A stretch of DNA of 64,000 bases from Amphibacillus sp052055485 (GCF_052055485.1 NZ_CP197171.1:3224001-3288000), one strand, 5' to 3'; shown: positions 1 through 8,265, counted from the first letter of the stretch. The notes: generated from the sequence alone by a model not told the origin. Program-made: numbers and translations.

Positions 1-190
1 CCAATTCTATTCCACCTGTATCAATTAAATTAAATTCAGTTGTTAACCATTCAACTTTAGAATAAATTCGATCTCGTGTTACGCCAGGTATATCATCTAC
101 GATTGAAATTCTTTCTCCGACAAGTCGGTTAAAAATAGTTGATTTCCCAACGTTTGGACGTCCAACTATTGCTACAACAGATTTCCGCAT
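1..190 (-). CDS. der: Ribosome-assembly GTPase Der (EngA), N-terminal part
   Basis: The first 63 residues are visible; the gene runs off the left edge. Der has two tandem GTPase domains and acts in 50S subunit maturation. The P-loop GRPNVGKS lies at residues 10-17, followed by the PGVTRD switch I segment and the DTGG motif of the first G domain. The start is the ATG at 190, behind a GGATGACC-like Shine-Dalgarno. In Bacillus, der lies shortly upstream of yphA and the rpsA-like ypfD; here about 10 kb of other genes separates it from the S1-repeat gene. Confidence 0.96.
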   Translation of the reverse strand, partial: MRKSVVAIVGRPNVGKSTIFNRLVGERISIVDDIPGVTRDRIYSKVEWLTTEFNLIDTGGIEL

Positions 191-429
191 GAAAGGGTCA
201 TCCTTTCTATAATTTACTAAGTTCAGCTATAAAATGCTTCTCTCTAACTTATATAGTTTAGCAAAACTATGCATTTTAAACAATCTTTTCTGATCATGAA
301 CTTTTTAAATCTGGGTTTATCGAGACTTTCACAAAAAAATAAGAAATTGGCTATAATTCTTCTTTTCACATGCTTCAAAGAATATTTTTTAAAGTTTGCT
401 TTGAATGTTCTACCGTTTATAAAAAGAAA

Positions 430-459
430 AGACAGCCATTTTAATGCACATGACTGTCT
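430..459 (-). terminator. Rho-independent terminator after the YbaN-like gene
   Basis: Ten-base arms at 430-439 and 450-459 pair with one G-U wobble. On the minus strand they are followed by a T-rich run (plus-strand A-rich 420-429). It lies about 20 bases after the stop of the YbaN-like gene. The rest of 191-480 shows no gene. Confidence 0.7.
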
Positions 460-480
460 AATATAAAATATATGCATGGA

Positions 481-879
481 CTAACTTTCCTCAATTGCTG
501 TTTGCTGTGGTACTGTTTTTAGTGTCAATAAATAGATCGTCACCACAGTCGCAATTAGAGTTAGCATAACTTTCAAATAAATATGAGGTACAATGATAAT
601 AGAGATTATCATCGATAACCAAAGAATGACAATGGCACTGATCTTTGTTTTTACTGGAATTGCCTTATACTTAATATAATCATGGATATACTTGCCAAAT
701 ACTTTATGATTGATTAACCAATGATATAATCGCTTTGAGCTACGCAAATAAAAAAAAGCACTCACTAATAAAAAGGGCGTCGTCGGCAAGATTGGCAGAA
801 AAATACCCAATATAGCCAACCCTAACGTCATCGAGCCAAATAAAATGTAGAATAATTTCTTAATATAAGTTAAATTCAT
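481..879 (-). CDS. YbaN/DUF454-family inner membrane protein
   Basis: A 132-residue integral membrane protein. Residues 10-45 form a hydrophobic hairpin rich in Gly and Pro (ILPTTPFLL), typical of the YbaN/DUF454 family. A short basic loop with the HKVFG segment follows, and then two more membrane segments at about 75-115. The family has no established biochemical role. A good Shine-Dalgarno (GGGGAAGGAGAC) precedes the ATG. It stands alone between der and a kinase-fold gene, and its own terminator follows. Family assignment is by overall pattern. Confidence 0.75.
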   Translation of the reverse strand: MNLTYIKKLFYILFGSMTLGLAILGIFLPILPTTPFLLVSAFFYLRSSKRLYHWLINHKVFGKYIHDYIKYKAIPVKTKISAIVILWLSMIISIIIVPHIYLKVMLTLIATVVTIYLLTLKTVPQQTAIEES

Positions 880-1482
880 ATGTAAAGTCTCCTTCCCCTA
901 CTAACAATTGGAGCAGATGTATGTAAATAACAAGCTTTTTGACCATTTCAAGCAACAAAATTAAGCTGTTTTCTACATTGAGCATTCCCAGATTGATCCG
1001 AAATATTCATGTGTTTTTTCACGATTAGAAGGATAACAAAACTTCAATCAGTGGGAGTTGGACCTACAGGATGTAGGTCATGCATATGGTTCCGGTGCCC
1101 CGAGTTTTACGGACGATTATCTGTGATAAACAAGTTTGTCAAACGTACCTTATCACCCTATTTTAATCATAAATACTCTTGCAGCTGATTAATTGTTAGT
1201 TTTGCCATTTTTACAGTCTCCCTTCTATTTATTCTATCATTTTCTCATCTTTAGTCGCAAAATTATTAACTACACATGTGCAATTCTTACATTGTTCTAT
1301 ATTACTTAGATATTTTAAAGTCGATATTCATGATAAAATGAGATAACAATTGAGTGTATAATGGGTTGATATTCATAAGATAAGACAATAGCAAAAGGCT
1401 GAATAGCTTTTTGTTGCAAAATATATTAAATTTAAAGAAACCGCTTAACGGCATAAACAAAAGTTTTACAAAAGGAGACCCA
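880..1482. other. Gene-free stretch with degenerate repeat remnants
   Basis: About 600 bases separate two divergently transcribed genes. No convincing ORF is present. Around 1050-1120 there is more GC-rich text (a short TGTAGGTC palindrome and a GGTGCCCCGAG box) that looks like remnants of dispersed Bacillaceae intergenic repeats. An extended -10 (TGTATAAT) near 1355 could serve the downstream plus-strand kinase-fold gene, but no good -35 is visible. Confidence 0.4.
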
Positions 1483-2385
1483 ATGATTAATATAAAAGAA
1501 ATTATCACCTCTAATCAATTATCTGTTGATAGCTATGAAGAGCTAAAATCAGGCTATTCCTCCGCAAAGAAATATAAACTTTATTCTGCTGAGAGAAAAC
1601 CATTATATCTTTTGAAAATCTACGATCTTAAGAAAAAGGATAGAATTAAACAGCAATTTAAGTTATTAAATAAACATTATGAAAATAACGTGTTATGCCC
1701 AAAAGCAATCATATTTAATTTTAATAAGACCGAACAGATATGTTATTTGATTTTATCTTATCTAGAAGGGACAAGTGGCGATATAGTTTTGCCAACATTA
1801 ACAGAAGATTCACAATATAAGATAGGATTACAAGCTGGAAAAGAGTTAAGGAAAATACATTTAATGACTCCAGAGACTTCATTTAATGGGTACAAAAAGC
1901 GATTAAATAAATATCAAAATAAAAGAGCGACCTGTAAAAGGTTAGGTCTTACTTTCTATCAACAGAAATTTGTAGAAAATTATATCAATGAGCATATACA
2001 CCTGCTAAAAAATAGTCCTGTTTGCTTCCAACATGACGATTTTCATCCGCAAAATATCATTATAAAGAATCAAAAGATAGCTGGTATTATTGATTTCGAC
2101 TCATTCGATTGGGGAGATCCATTTGAAGAATTTTTTAAACTGCCTAAATATACAGTGCAAACAAGTATCCATTTTGCTAAAGGTCAAGTGATGGGATATT
2201 TTGCTTGCAGTATCCCTGACGAGTTCTGGAAAAAATACAACTTGTTCGTTGCACTGAATCAACATGCCAGCCAAATTGGCGGTTATTCGATGGGAAATTT
2301 AGCATATGTGAAAGAGAGAACGAAGCATATAATCGATACCCATGATTTTATCACTAATAAGCCACCTAAATGGTTTACGGAATAG
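1483..2385 (+). CDS. Aminoglycoside/choline phosphotransferase-fold protein
   Basis: A 300-residue single-domain kinase-fold protein of the APH family. The catalytic loop HDDFHPQN is at residues 184-191 and the Mg-binding IDFD at 203-206, matching the Brenner-type motif of small-molecule phosphotransferases. The start at 1483 is chosen over an upstream in-frame codon at 1411 because AAAGGAG at 1472-1477 lies just ahead of it. Relatives phosphorylate aminoglycosides, macrolides, choline or other small molecules; the substrate cannot be read from sequence. It is monocistronic and sits in a region not conserved with Bacillus, so it may have been acquired. Resistance should not be assumed. Confidence 0.8.
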   Translation: MINIKEIITSNQLSVDSYEELKSGYSSAKKYKLYSAERKPLYLLKIYDLKKKDRIKQQFKLLNKHYENNVLCPKAIIFNFNKTEQICYLILSYLEGTSGDIVLPTLTEDSQYKIGLQAGKELRKIHLMTPETSFNGYKKRLNKYQNKRATCKRLGLTFYQQKFVENYINEHIHLLKNSPVCFQHDDFHPQNIIIKNQKIAGIIDFDSFDWGDPFEEFFKLPKYTVQTSIHFAKGQVMGYFACSIPDEFWKKYNLFVALNQHASQIGGYSMGNLAYVKERTKHIIDTHDFITNKPPKWFTE

Positions 2386-2613
2386 AACTGATCATTTTCG
2401 AATGATGAATACCCCTTCCCTTCATTTCTACAGACATTTGAAGTGGCAGGTCAAGGGTTATCAACATTCAAGATGACGATTAACCAATAGAGGGGTCGAC
2501 ACACTGGTGTACTGAACATATCCAACTCCTCTGTCCCATTGGTCCTGCCCCCCTGAGACTACTTGAGTCTTTATCTTCCATAAAAGAACAGATAACGCAA
2601 TGACCTTGCAACT

Positions 2614-3162
2614 TTAAGTTACTTTATAGCTAAATGTGAGCAGGTGAAAAAGGATCATAAGGAAGATCACTAAATAAAGTGAGCTAAATAGCGCAGCATC
2701 TCCGACAATTATGTGCCAATTAAGTTTTTGAACATTGTAGGCAAATAGCCATTCCCCTGTAAGACATGAAGTCACAAGAAGTATTATTCGTTCTTTGTAT
2801 GCTCTAACAAAAATAAGTAGAATACACATGAAAACAAGAGCAATCAAGAAAAACTCATTAGCTAATACCCAAATCGGACTTGTAATAAATAAATAACGAA
2901 AGCCGACATACATTATAATTAAACAAAAGAGCAGATAATAATTAAAATAATTTGTCGATTTCATTATAGTGATTAACCAAAAAATGGCTAAGCAATATAG
3001 ATAGGGTAAAGTAAAGGTTAAATGATCAACCTGAATATGAAAGTTAATCAAAATAACATTAAACATTAAACCAATCACTATGAGTCTTTTGACTGTGATG
3101 TGATATGTTGAGAAAAAACTAAAAAAAATGATACCTAACCAACTAAACCAATAATAAACCAT
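2614..3162 (-). CDS. YphA-like multi-pass membrane protein
   Basis: A 182-residue, very hydrophobic protein with about six membrane helices and almost no soluble part. The N-terminus (MVYYWFSWLG) and the position between der and the rpsA-like gene match Bacillus YphA, a membrane protein of unknown function; I call it YphA-like on that basis. The start at 3162 is preferred over ATG 3168 because it gives a seven-base gap from GGAGG. An alternative is an unrelated small membrane protein. Confidence 0.5.
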   Translation of the reverse strand: MVYYWFSWLGIIFFSFFSTYHITVKRLIVIGLMFNVILINFHIQVDHLTFTLPYLYCLAIFWLITIMKSTNYFNYYLLFCLIIMYVGFRYLFITSPIWVLANEFFLIALVFMCILLIFVRAYKERIILLVTSCLTGEWLFAYNVQKLNWHIIVGDAALFSSLYLVIFLMILFHLLTFSYKVT

Positions 3163-3214
3163 TCTCATCCCTCCACTTGCTATCTCAGTATGGCTATTAT
3201 TTTCAATTACTAAA

Positions 3215-3680
3215 CCAAAAAAGAAGCTGTTGCAAAATGTATGATGTACATCTTTTTGGATAATCTAATCGATCGCACGGCAATCCTTTGTTTGAATATC
3301 AAAGCCCGTTCACAGTCTTAACTCCCAGCTAGAAAAACGGAGTAGAGCACACCTATTCAGTATTTCGATCGATTATTTAAGCCAAAATGTCGGATAGAGA
3401 CTCTCTATCACGCATTTCAAACGAAATTCCAAATTAAAATGTCGGATAGAGACCTTCTATCATGCTTTTTAATAAAAATTACAAATTAAAATGACAGATA
3501 GCCCCCTTCTATCAATTATTTCAATCAAGGTCCCAAGCCAAAATGTCGAATAGAACCTATCAATCCAGTACTTTGAGTGAAATGGCAAGCCAAAAAGTTG
3601 AAAAGAATGGTTCAATCATAGTTTCAATACTGACAAAGAGAAAAGCTATTGCACAATATATACTTCATTGTGCAATAGCT
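3215..3680. repeat. Compound intergenic repeat, copy A
   Basis: The left end starts with a GCTGTTGCAAAATGTATGATG motif at about 3225. The middle is a run of about six diverged tandem units with an exact 52-bp period: the AAAATGTCGG-like box recurs at 3384, 3436, 3488, 3540 and 3592, and an earlier weak unit lies near 3332. Most units carry GATAGA and TCTATC arms about five bases apart, giving a small hairpin in each. The right end is a perfect 14-bp stem at 3644-3680. A second copy, with the same ends and similar units, lies at 20548-20942. Confidence 0.85.
3644..3680 (-). terminator. Terminator hairpin of repeat copy A, after the PTS operon
   Basis: Perfect 14-bp arms at 3644-3657 and 3667-3680 with a nine-base loop. 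On the minus strand a TTTTCTCTTT tract follows, so it can end transcripts of the beta-glucoside operon, whose last gene stops at 3830. It also forms the right end of the compound repeat. Confidence 0.75.
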
Positions 3681-3829
3681 CTGTTTTCGGCAAATAATGT
3701 TGGTAAATAAAATTTTTACAATATTTGTTTAAAATAAAGCTCTTTAAAATCATATTCCTAATGTTAAACCCTAGTAATCGGTCACGATATTTTTCCTTCA
3801 TTTAAAATGACTGTTTAATTATCAGCGAA

Positions 3830-5281
3830 TCACAAGTCTGCACCATTGCTTGCGATCACTTTTTGATACCAATAAAACGAATCTTTTTTAAACCGGTCGC
3901 CTGTACCTTTACCGAAATCATCCAAATCTACATAGACAAAACCATATCTTTTACTCATTTCTGCTGTACCAGAACTGACTAAATCAATCGGTCCCCAAGG
4001 TAAGTAAGCGAAGATATCTACCCCATCCTTAACAGCCTCACCAACTGCTTGGATATGTTGTCGCAAATAATCAATTCTATAATCATCATGAACTGTACCA
4101 TCTTCAAAAACATCCTCATAACCAAAGCCGTTTTCTGCAATCATGATTGGTTTTTGATAACGAGCCCAATATTGACTTAAAGAGTGATAAAGACCTAATG
4201 GATCGATCGTCCAACCCCAGGCGTTTGCTTCTAAATAAGGGTTTTCACTAATAGTAGCCGGGTCCATTGTATTTTTCTCTGAATCAAGTGTTCTAGAATA
4301 ATAGTAAGAAAGCGCTAGGAAGTCTAACGTGTTTTCTTTTATAATTATTTTATCTTCTTCACTAATATTAATATTAATGTTATTTTCTTTAAAATATCTA
4401 AACATATGTCTTGGATATTCTCCCCTTAACTGAACATCTGCGTAGAAATATTGCATCCGGATTCTTTTCATTGCAAAAACAATATCCTCTGGCTTACAAG
4501 TATGTGGATAATAGGTACAGTCAGCCAGCATGATACCAATTTTAATCTCTGGATTAAGCTTTTTGGCATATTGTTTTAATTTTGCATTGATGATAAATTG
4601 ATGATGAATGGCTTGATACTGATCTTCTACAAGGTTGTCCGTTTTATCTCTTAAAATTCCTACAGATTTAAATGAGTTATATTGAATCAAATTAGTTTGA
4701 TTAAACGGAATCCAACATTTAACTTTATCTCCATACCGATCTAGCAATACTTTTCCATAACGAGTCATAAACTCGATAAGCTTAGGGTTACGGAATCCTC
4801 CATATTCGGTTAATAAATGAAGTGGAATATCATAATGGAACATAGTCACAATCGGTTCCATACCAGCATTTACTACTTCATTAATAACTTTATCATAGAA
4901 TTCAAGTCCTTTTTGATTGGGTTCAAGCTCGTCTCCATTTGGAAAAATCCTCGGCCAAGCAATTGAAAATCTAAAACTATTAAATCCCATTTCTTTCATT
5001 AACGCAATGTCTTCCTTATATCGATAATAGAACCCATTCCCATGTCTCTTAGGATAGTAGCCTTCCTTGTCAGTTACTGCCTTTGCCAAAGTCTCACTCG
5101 TATGCTCGTTTTCAACCAATTTACTTCGGTATTTTTTTCGATCCAAAGTTGAATTATATTTGTGAATATCAGATGTTGAAAGCCCTCTGCCATCTACATC
5201 ATAAGCACCTTCTATTTGACAAGCCGCTGTTGCTCCTCCCCATAGAAAACCCTTTGGAAAATTATATTTAACATTATTCAT
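3830..5281 (-). CDS. GH1 6-phospho-beta-glucosidase-like protein with Glu-to-Gln at the acid/base site
   Basis: A 483-residue glycoside hydrolase family 1 protein. The N-terminus (FPKGFLWGGATAACQIEGA) is typical, and the nucleophile motif MIAENGFG puts the nucleophile at Glu383. The phospho-sugar signature SSGTAEMSKRYGFVYVD near the C-terminus (Ser, Lys and Tyr of the phosphate pocket) points to 6-phospho-glycosides delivered by the linked PTS. The motif that is normally FNE reads FNQTN, with Gln195 (codon CAA) in place of the general acid/base, as in plant myrosinases. It may therefore prefer substrates with good leaving groups, or have lost activity. It is the last gene of the IIB-IIC-IIA-GH1 cluster; GGGAGAG precedes the ATG. 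Confidence 0.9.
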   Translation of the reverse strand: MNNVKYNFPKGFLWGGATAACQIEGAYDVDGRGLSTSDIHKYNSTLDRKKYRSKLVENEHTSETLAKAVTDKEGYYPKRHGNGFYYRYKEDIALMKEMGFNSFRFSIAWPRIFPNGDELEPNQKGLEFYDKVINEVVNAGMEPIVTMFHYDIPLHLLTEYGGFRNPKLIEFMTRYGKVLLDRYGDKVKCWIPFNQTNLIQYNSFKSVGILRDKTDNLVEDQYQAIHHQFIINAKLKQYAKKLNPEIKIGIMLADCTYYPHTCKPEDIVFAMKRIRMQYFYADVQLRGEYPRHMFRYFKENNININISEEDKIIIKENTLDFLALSYYYSRTLDSEKNTMDPATISENPYLEANAWGWTIDPLGLYHSLSQYWARYQKPIMIAENGFGYEDVFEDGTVHDDYRIDYLRQHIQAVGEAVKDGVDIFAYLPWGPIDLVSSGTAEMSKRYGFVYVDLDDFGKGTGDRFKKDSFYWYQKVIASNGADL

Positions 5282-5337
5282 TATGAATCTCTCCCTTATT
5301 GTTTATATTTTTCTCTCTCACTATTTATCATTATTTA

Positions 5338-5688
5338 TTATCTTTTACTCACCGTTAATTCATATAACTCAATTATCTGTTTCATCAGACGTATTTCCGA
5401 CATAATTGTCATCAAATGGTCTTGTGCATGATTGAATAATAAAGAAGGTTCATGTTTAATTCCTCGTGCCTCATCTTGGATAATTCTCGTTTGAGAACGA
5501 TGTGCTTTTAAAATTCCATTTGAATTTGCTTCATTAATTTTTTCATAAGCAGCCTTAAAATCTTCTTCTTTTGCTAATTTAAATGCTTCATCAGCCAATG
5601 CTCTTGCATTTCCTGCATGTAAGATGATTTGCATAGCAACAGAATTTAATTCATTTTCTTCATCTACTATTTTGTCTGAATTTGACAT
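5338..5688 (-). CDS. PTS lactose/cellobiose-type IIA component
   Basis: A 116-residue all-helical IIA protein of the lactose/chitobiose family. The phosphorylated histidine lies in FNHAQDHLM (His87, with His91 nearby). HAGNARALADEA in the first helix is also typical. It takes phosphate from HPr and passes it to the cysteine of IIB. It lies 56 bases ahead of the GH1 gene, so the two are probably co-transcribed. It is separated from the IIC gene by an unusually long 463-base gap. Confidence 0.92.
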   Translation of the reverse strand: MSNSDKIVDEENELNSVAMQIILHAGNARALADEAFKLAKEEDFKAAYEKINEANSNGILKAHRSQTRIIQDEARGIKHEPSLLFNHAQDHLMTIMSEIRLMKQIIELYELTVSKR

Positions 5689-6151
5689 ATTTATCCACCC
5701 ATCCCTTTAATTTATGTTTCTTCACCTTATTTATCACAGTGTAAACTGTGGTTATTCGTCCCATCACATTGTCGGCACTGCCACGTCCTATGCCTCTTAA
5801 AACTCCCACTCTAATAAATAAGGAAATAGTTTTTTCTAAGCAAGAGATTCAACAACTAATAACGACCCGATTGGTTCAGACCTATAGGTTTATAGGTCAC
5901 AAAAGTGTCGCGACAATTCTTTTTTTGTAGGGTGAGTCATTCTTGCCTAAGGCGTCACATACTTAGCTCTTATTCTCTAGGATAGTGGAGGTAGACTAAA
6001 ACCGCTACGTCTGGGACTGAAACTCAAAATAAGCTAGATACATACTTATTCTTGCGGTGTAAATACTCCGTCAGTGCAATTACTCGTCCCACCGGATACA
6101 TTGACATGATCCAGATTGGATAGGCTTACCCCCACTAAATGAAGTTTTACT
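5689..6151. other. Long gap inside the PTS operon holding repeat remnants
   Basis: PTS genes of this type are usually tightly packed, but 463 bases separate IIC from IIA. The text looks like decayed mobile or repeat DNA. A TTCGTCCCA box at 5754-5762 recurs as ACTCGTCCCACC near 6082-6093. A TGGGACTGAAACTCAAAAT box at 6012-6030 has an inverted relative at 50351-50374. A CACAGT/ACTGTG palindrome lies at 5735-5750. No coding potential is convincing. Confidence 0.5.
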
Positions 6152-7405
6152 TTATCCTACTAATCCTTCAGTTGTTTGTTCTGCTTCTTCCTGCAATTTT
6201 TGTTTTTCATATACTTTAAAGAATGGATACCAAGTGACAAGGTATATTCCAAATAGAAGAATAAAAAAGAATACTGCGCGAAAATCTTCTGTAATCATGA
6301 CACTTGCAAAGGGATCAGGAATTTGTCCCACTTGGATCATTTGAGCTGGAATATTCAAAAGATTACTTCTCATTGCAAGATACACCACTGTTGGTCCCGT
6401 AATAGCGTTAATCCACATGGGTACCATCAGTAGTGGATTCAAAACGACAGGTGCACTATATACAATCGGTTCGTTAATATTAAAAATAGACGGTATGATC
6501 GTGAGCTTGCCTATTGTTTTTAAATCTTTTGATTTAGAGAAAAGCATTAATAAATTTAACGTTAAGGTAGCGCCAATTCCCCCCATTGTAATAAGGCCAG
6601 CTGTAAATACTGTTTCCCTTGTTACGATATTTACTGGATCTAAACCTTGTGAGACAAGTTCTATATTAGCAACTATACCTGCCATGAAAATTGGTGTTAT
6701 AACACCGTTCGTCACCCAACTAGACATCCCTATGCTGTAAAAGAAAGACATCATAAATATTATTAAAATAAACCCTGGTAAAGTTTGACCAAAAGTCTGA
6801 ATTGGTGAAAATGCATCAAGAATCAAATCAAAAATATCTAAATTAAATCTAAAACTTAATAATGCGGCTATTCCAATTGAAACAAAGATTGGAATAATAT
6901 TATGAATCCATCCAATTACAAAATCCGGTAAACTAGATTCGCTTAATAAGTTCATTTTTCCAACCAGGTTAAAAATAATAGCGACTAAATAACCTGCGAT
7001 AATCCCCGCTAAAATGCCCATAGGACCCAAGCGAGCGAATTCAACTGTCATCATGCCGTTATCATTAATGATAGGACTAGTAAACAGAAGAAAAACTGCA
7101 ACAGCTGTTAAACCTGCATTTACCGTATAATTTATGCGTCCTAACTCTTCCATAGCCTGATTTGCCAGTATAAATGCAGTTATCACTCCTAACATGCCAA
7201 AAGTGAAATCAGCAATTCTACCTAAATCAGGTAAAGCATCTATATAAGAACGTACAACGTTATATAGGAAAATGAGTGATCCTGTTAAAATAAACGGAAT
7301 AATTTTCCTCATAGTGGTTGATAAAGCTGCCACCCAGGGTTTTTGTGTGAATTTATTTACTGTTGGAGCAAATGAATTAGTTAACCAGTTCATAAAAGTT
7401 TTCAA
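6152..7405 (-). CDS. PTS cellobiose/beta-glucoside-type IIC permease
   Basis: A 417-residue membrane transporter of the lactose/cellobiose/chitobiose IIC family, with about ten hydrophobic segments and the family-typical sequence INEPIVYSAPVVLNP in the substrate domain. It moves a beta-glucoside across the membrane while IIB phosphorylates it. The start is TTG at 7405: AGGAGG lies eight to nine bases upstream, whereas the first ATG (7393) is over 20 bases away. It is slightly shorter than E. coli ChbC (about 450). It sits between the IIB and IIA genes with long gaps on both sides. Confidence 0.92.
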   Translation of the reverse strand: MKTFMNWLTNSFAPTVNKFTQKPWVAALSTTMRKIIPFILTGSLIFLYNVVRSYIDALPDLGRIADFTFGMLGVITAFILANQAMEELGRINYTVNAGLTAVAVFLLFTSPIINDNGMMTVEFARLGPMGILAGIIAGYLVAIIFNLVGKMNLLSESSLPDFVIGWIHNIIPIFVSIGIAALLSFRFNLDIFDLILDAFSPIQTFGQTLPGFILIIFMMSFFYSIGMSSWVTNGVITPIFMAGIVANIELVSQGLDPVNIVTRETVFTAGLITMGGIGATLTLNLLMLFSKSKDLKTIGKLTIIPSIFNINEPIVYSAPVVLNPLLMVPMWINAITGPTVVYLAMRSNLLNIPAQMIQVGQIPDPFASVMITEDFRAVFFFILLFGIYLVTWYPFFKVYEKQKLQEEAEQTTEGLVG

Positions 7406-7825
7406 TTTTTCCTACCTCCTTTTATTTCTTTTATTTTCAAAAGTCTGTACTCTTTCCTACCCACAATAATGTTTGATCAAAAATCATTGTGAGCTTCTCA
7501 AAAGAACTTGAAAGAACCTATAAAGTAGCTTGATTAAGTTTTCATCACATTCTCCATACTAATAAAGGAATGTGATAAAAGATTTTGATTAGCTGTTATA
7601 GTTAAATTAGATGATCATTTCTTTAGCACATTTACTAAATATTAAAGAATAACCTAATAAATTTATTCATTGACATTTATTACAGATTTAATTTTAACTA
7701 GTATCTTTCCAACTTATTTAGGAAAACTTTGTTATCATTTTAAATGTAGGCCACTCAATGGTGAATGTTTTAGTCGTCTTAAGACACATTTATAAATCTC
7801 ACCGAAAATACTTGCCTATTCTGAA
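7406..7825. other. Gap between IIB and IIC with inverted repeats
   Basis: A 420-base AT-rich stretch without a gene. It holds a perfect 9-bp inverted repeat (7544-7552 with 7568-7576, 15-base loop) and an imperfect palindrome centred on TGATCA at about 7463-7492, 60-90 bases ahead of the IIC start. Neither has a T-tract, so they look more like RNA-processing or regulatory hairpins than terminators. A separate promoter for the IIC gene may lie here; none is clear. Confidence 0.4.
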
Positions 7826-8143
7826 CTAACTCTTTTCTTTAAGTTCAAAGGCGAAATCTAATAACTTATCACCATCTAAGGTACCGTAAATTTTTTGTGG
7901 AATGACATCTACCAATACATTTAACGGTTTAGCTAATTCAGTAAACTTATCCTTATAAGCCTCAAAATGTGGACCTAATAACAAAACATCTATTGTTGGT
8001 AAGTGTGAGACGGCTTCCGTTTCACTTTTCGCCTGTACTTGTACATCTATCCCCCTCTTCTTTGCTGCTTTTCTTGTTTTTTGGGCTAAAAACCCACTGG
8101 ACAGACCTGCGCCACAACATAATAAGATTTTTAAGCTTTCTAT
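7826..8143 (-). CDS. PTS cellobiose-type IIB component without a normal start codon
   Basis: An intact 105-codon reading frame encodes a IIB protein. The phosphocysteine motif is CCGAGLSSG near residue 10, then IDVLLLGPHF, and the C-terminal half (VDVIPQKIYGTLDG) matches the family. In frame there is no ATG, GTG or TTG between the upstream stop (TAA near 8178) and the conserved start of the protein. The codon where ATG is expected, correctly spaced behind AAAGGAG, is ATA (8143-8141). The leader resembles that of the GH1 gene, where the same place reads ATG. It is either a rare ATA start or a recent start-codon loss. It is first in the operon, divergent from the regulator. Confidence 0.8.
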   Translation of the reverse strand: MESLKILLCCGAGLSSGFLAQKTRKAAKKRGIDVQVQAKSETEAVSHLPTIDVLLLGPHFEAYKDKFTELAKPLNVLVDVIPQKIYGTLDGDKLLDFAFELKEKS

Positions 8144-8212
8144 GATGAATCTCTCCTTTTCTATTTGATGACTCCATTATGAATTGAAATTTGAAACGCC
8201 TCCACTTCTCTT

Positions 8213-8265
8213 TTGCACGGTAGCGTGAAAAAAGAAAAACAAAGATATTTCACCCCATCGTGCAA
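8213..8265. promoter_or_regulatory. Inverted-repeat operator between IIB and the LicR-like regulator
   Basis: Two 18-base arms (8213-8230 and 8248-8265) match as inverted repeats at 15 of 18 positions: TTGCACG outside and GTGAAA inside, 17 bases apart. It lies upstream of a likely -10 (CATAAT) for the minus-strand IIB gene that has no good -35, as expected for an activator-dependent promoter. A TTGACA immediately follows at 8266-8271, reading toward the regulator. I infer that it is the binding site of the divergent LicR-type protein. Confidence 0.6.

Noticed and set aside
1483..2385. Aminoglycoside resistance gene
   Set aside because: Only the general kinase-fold motifs are present; nothing identifies an antibiotic substrate.
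3332..3640. CRISPR array
   Set aside because: The 52-bp units are tandem and diverged along their whole length, with no identical repeat-unique spacer pattern and no cas genes in the window.
6417..6740. 107-codon plus-strand ORF inside the IIC gene
   Set aside because: It is the antisense of a clear membrane transporter gene and has no independent support.
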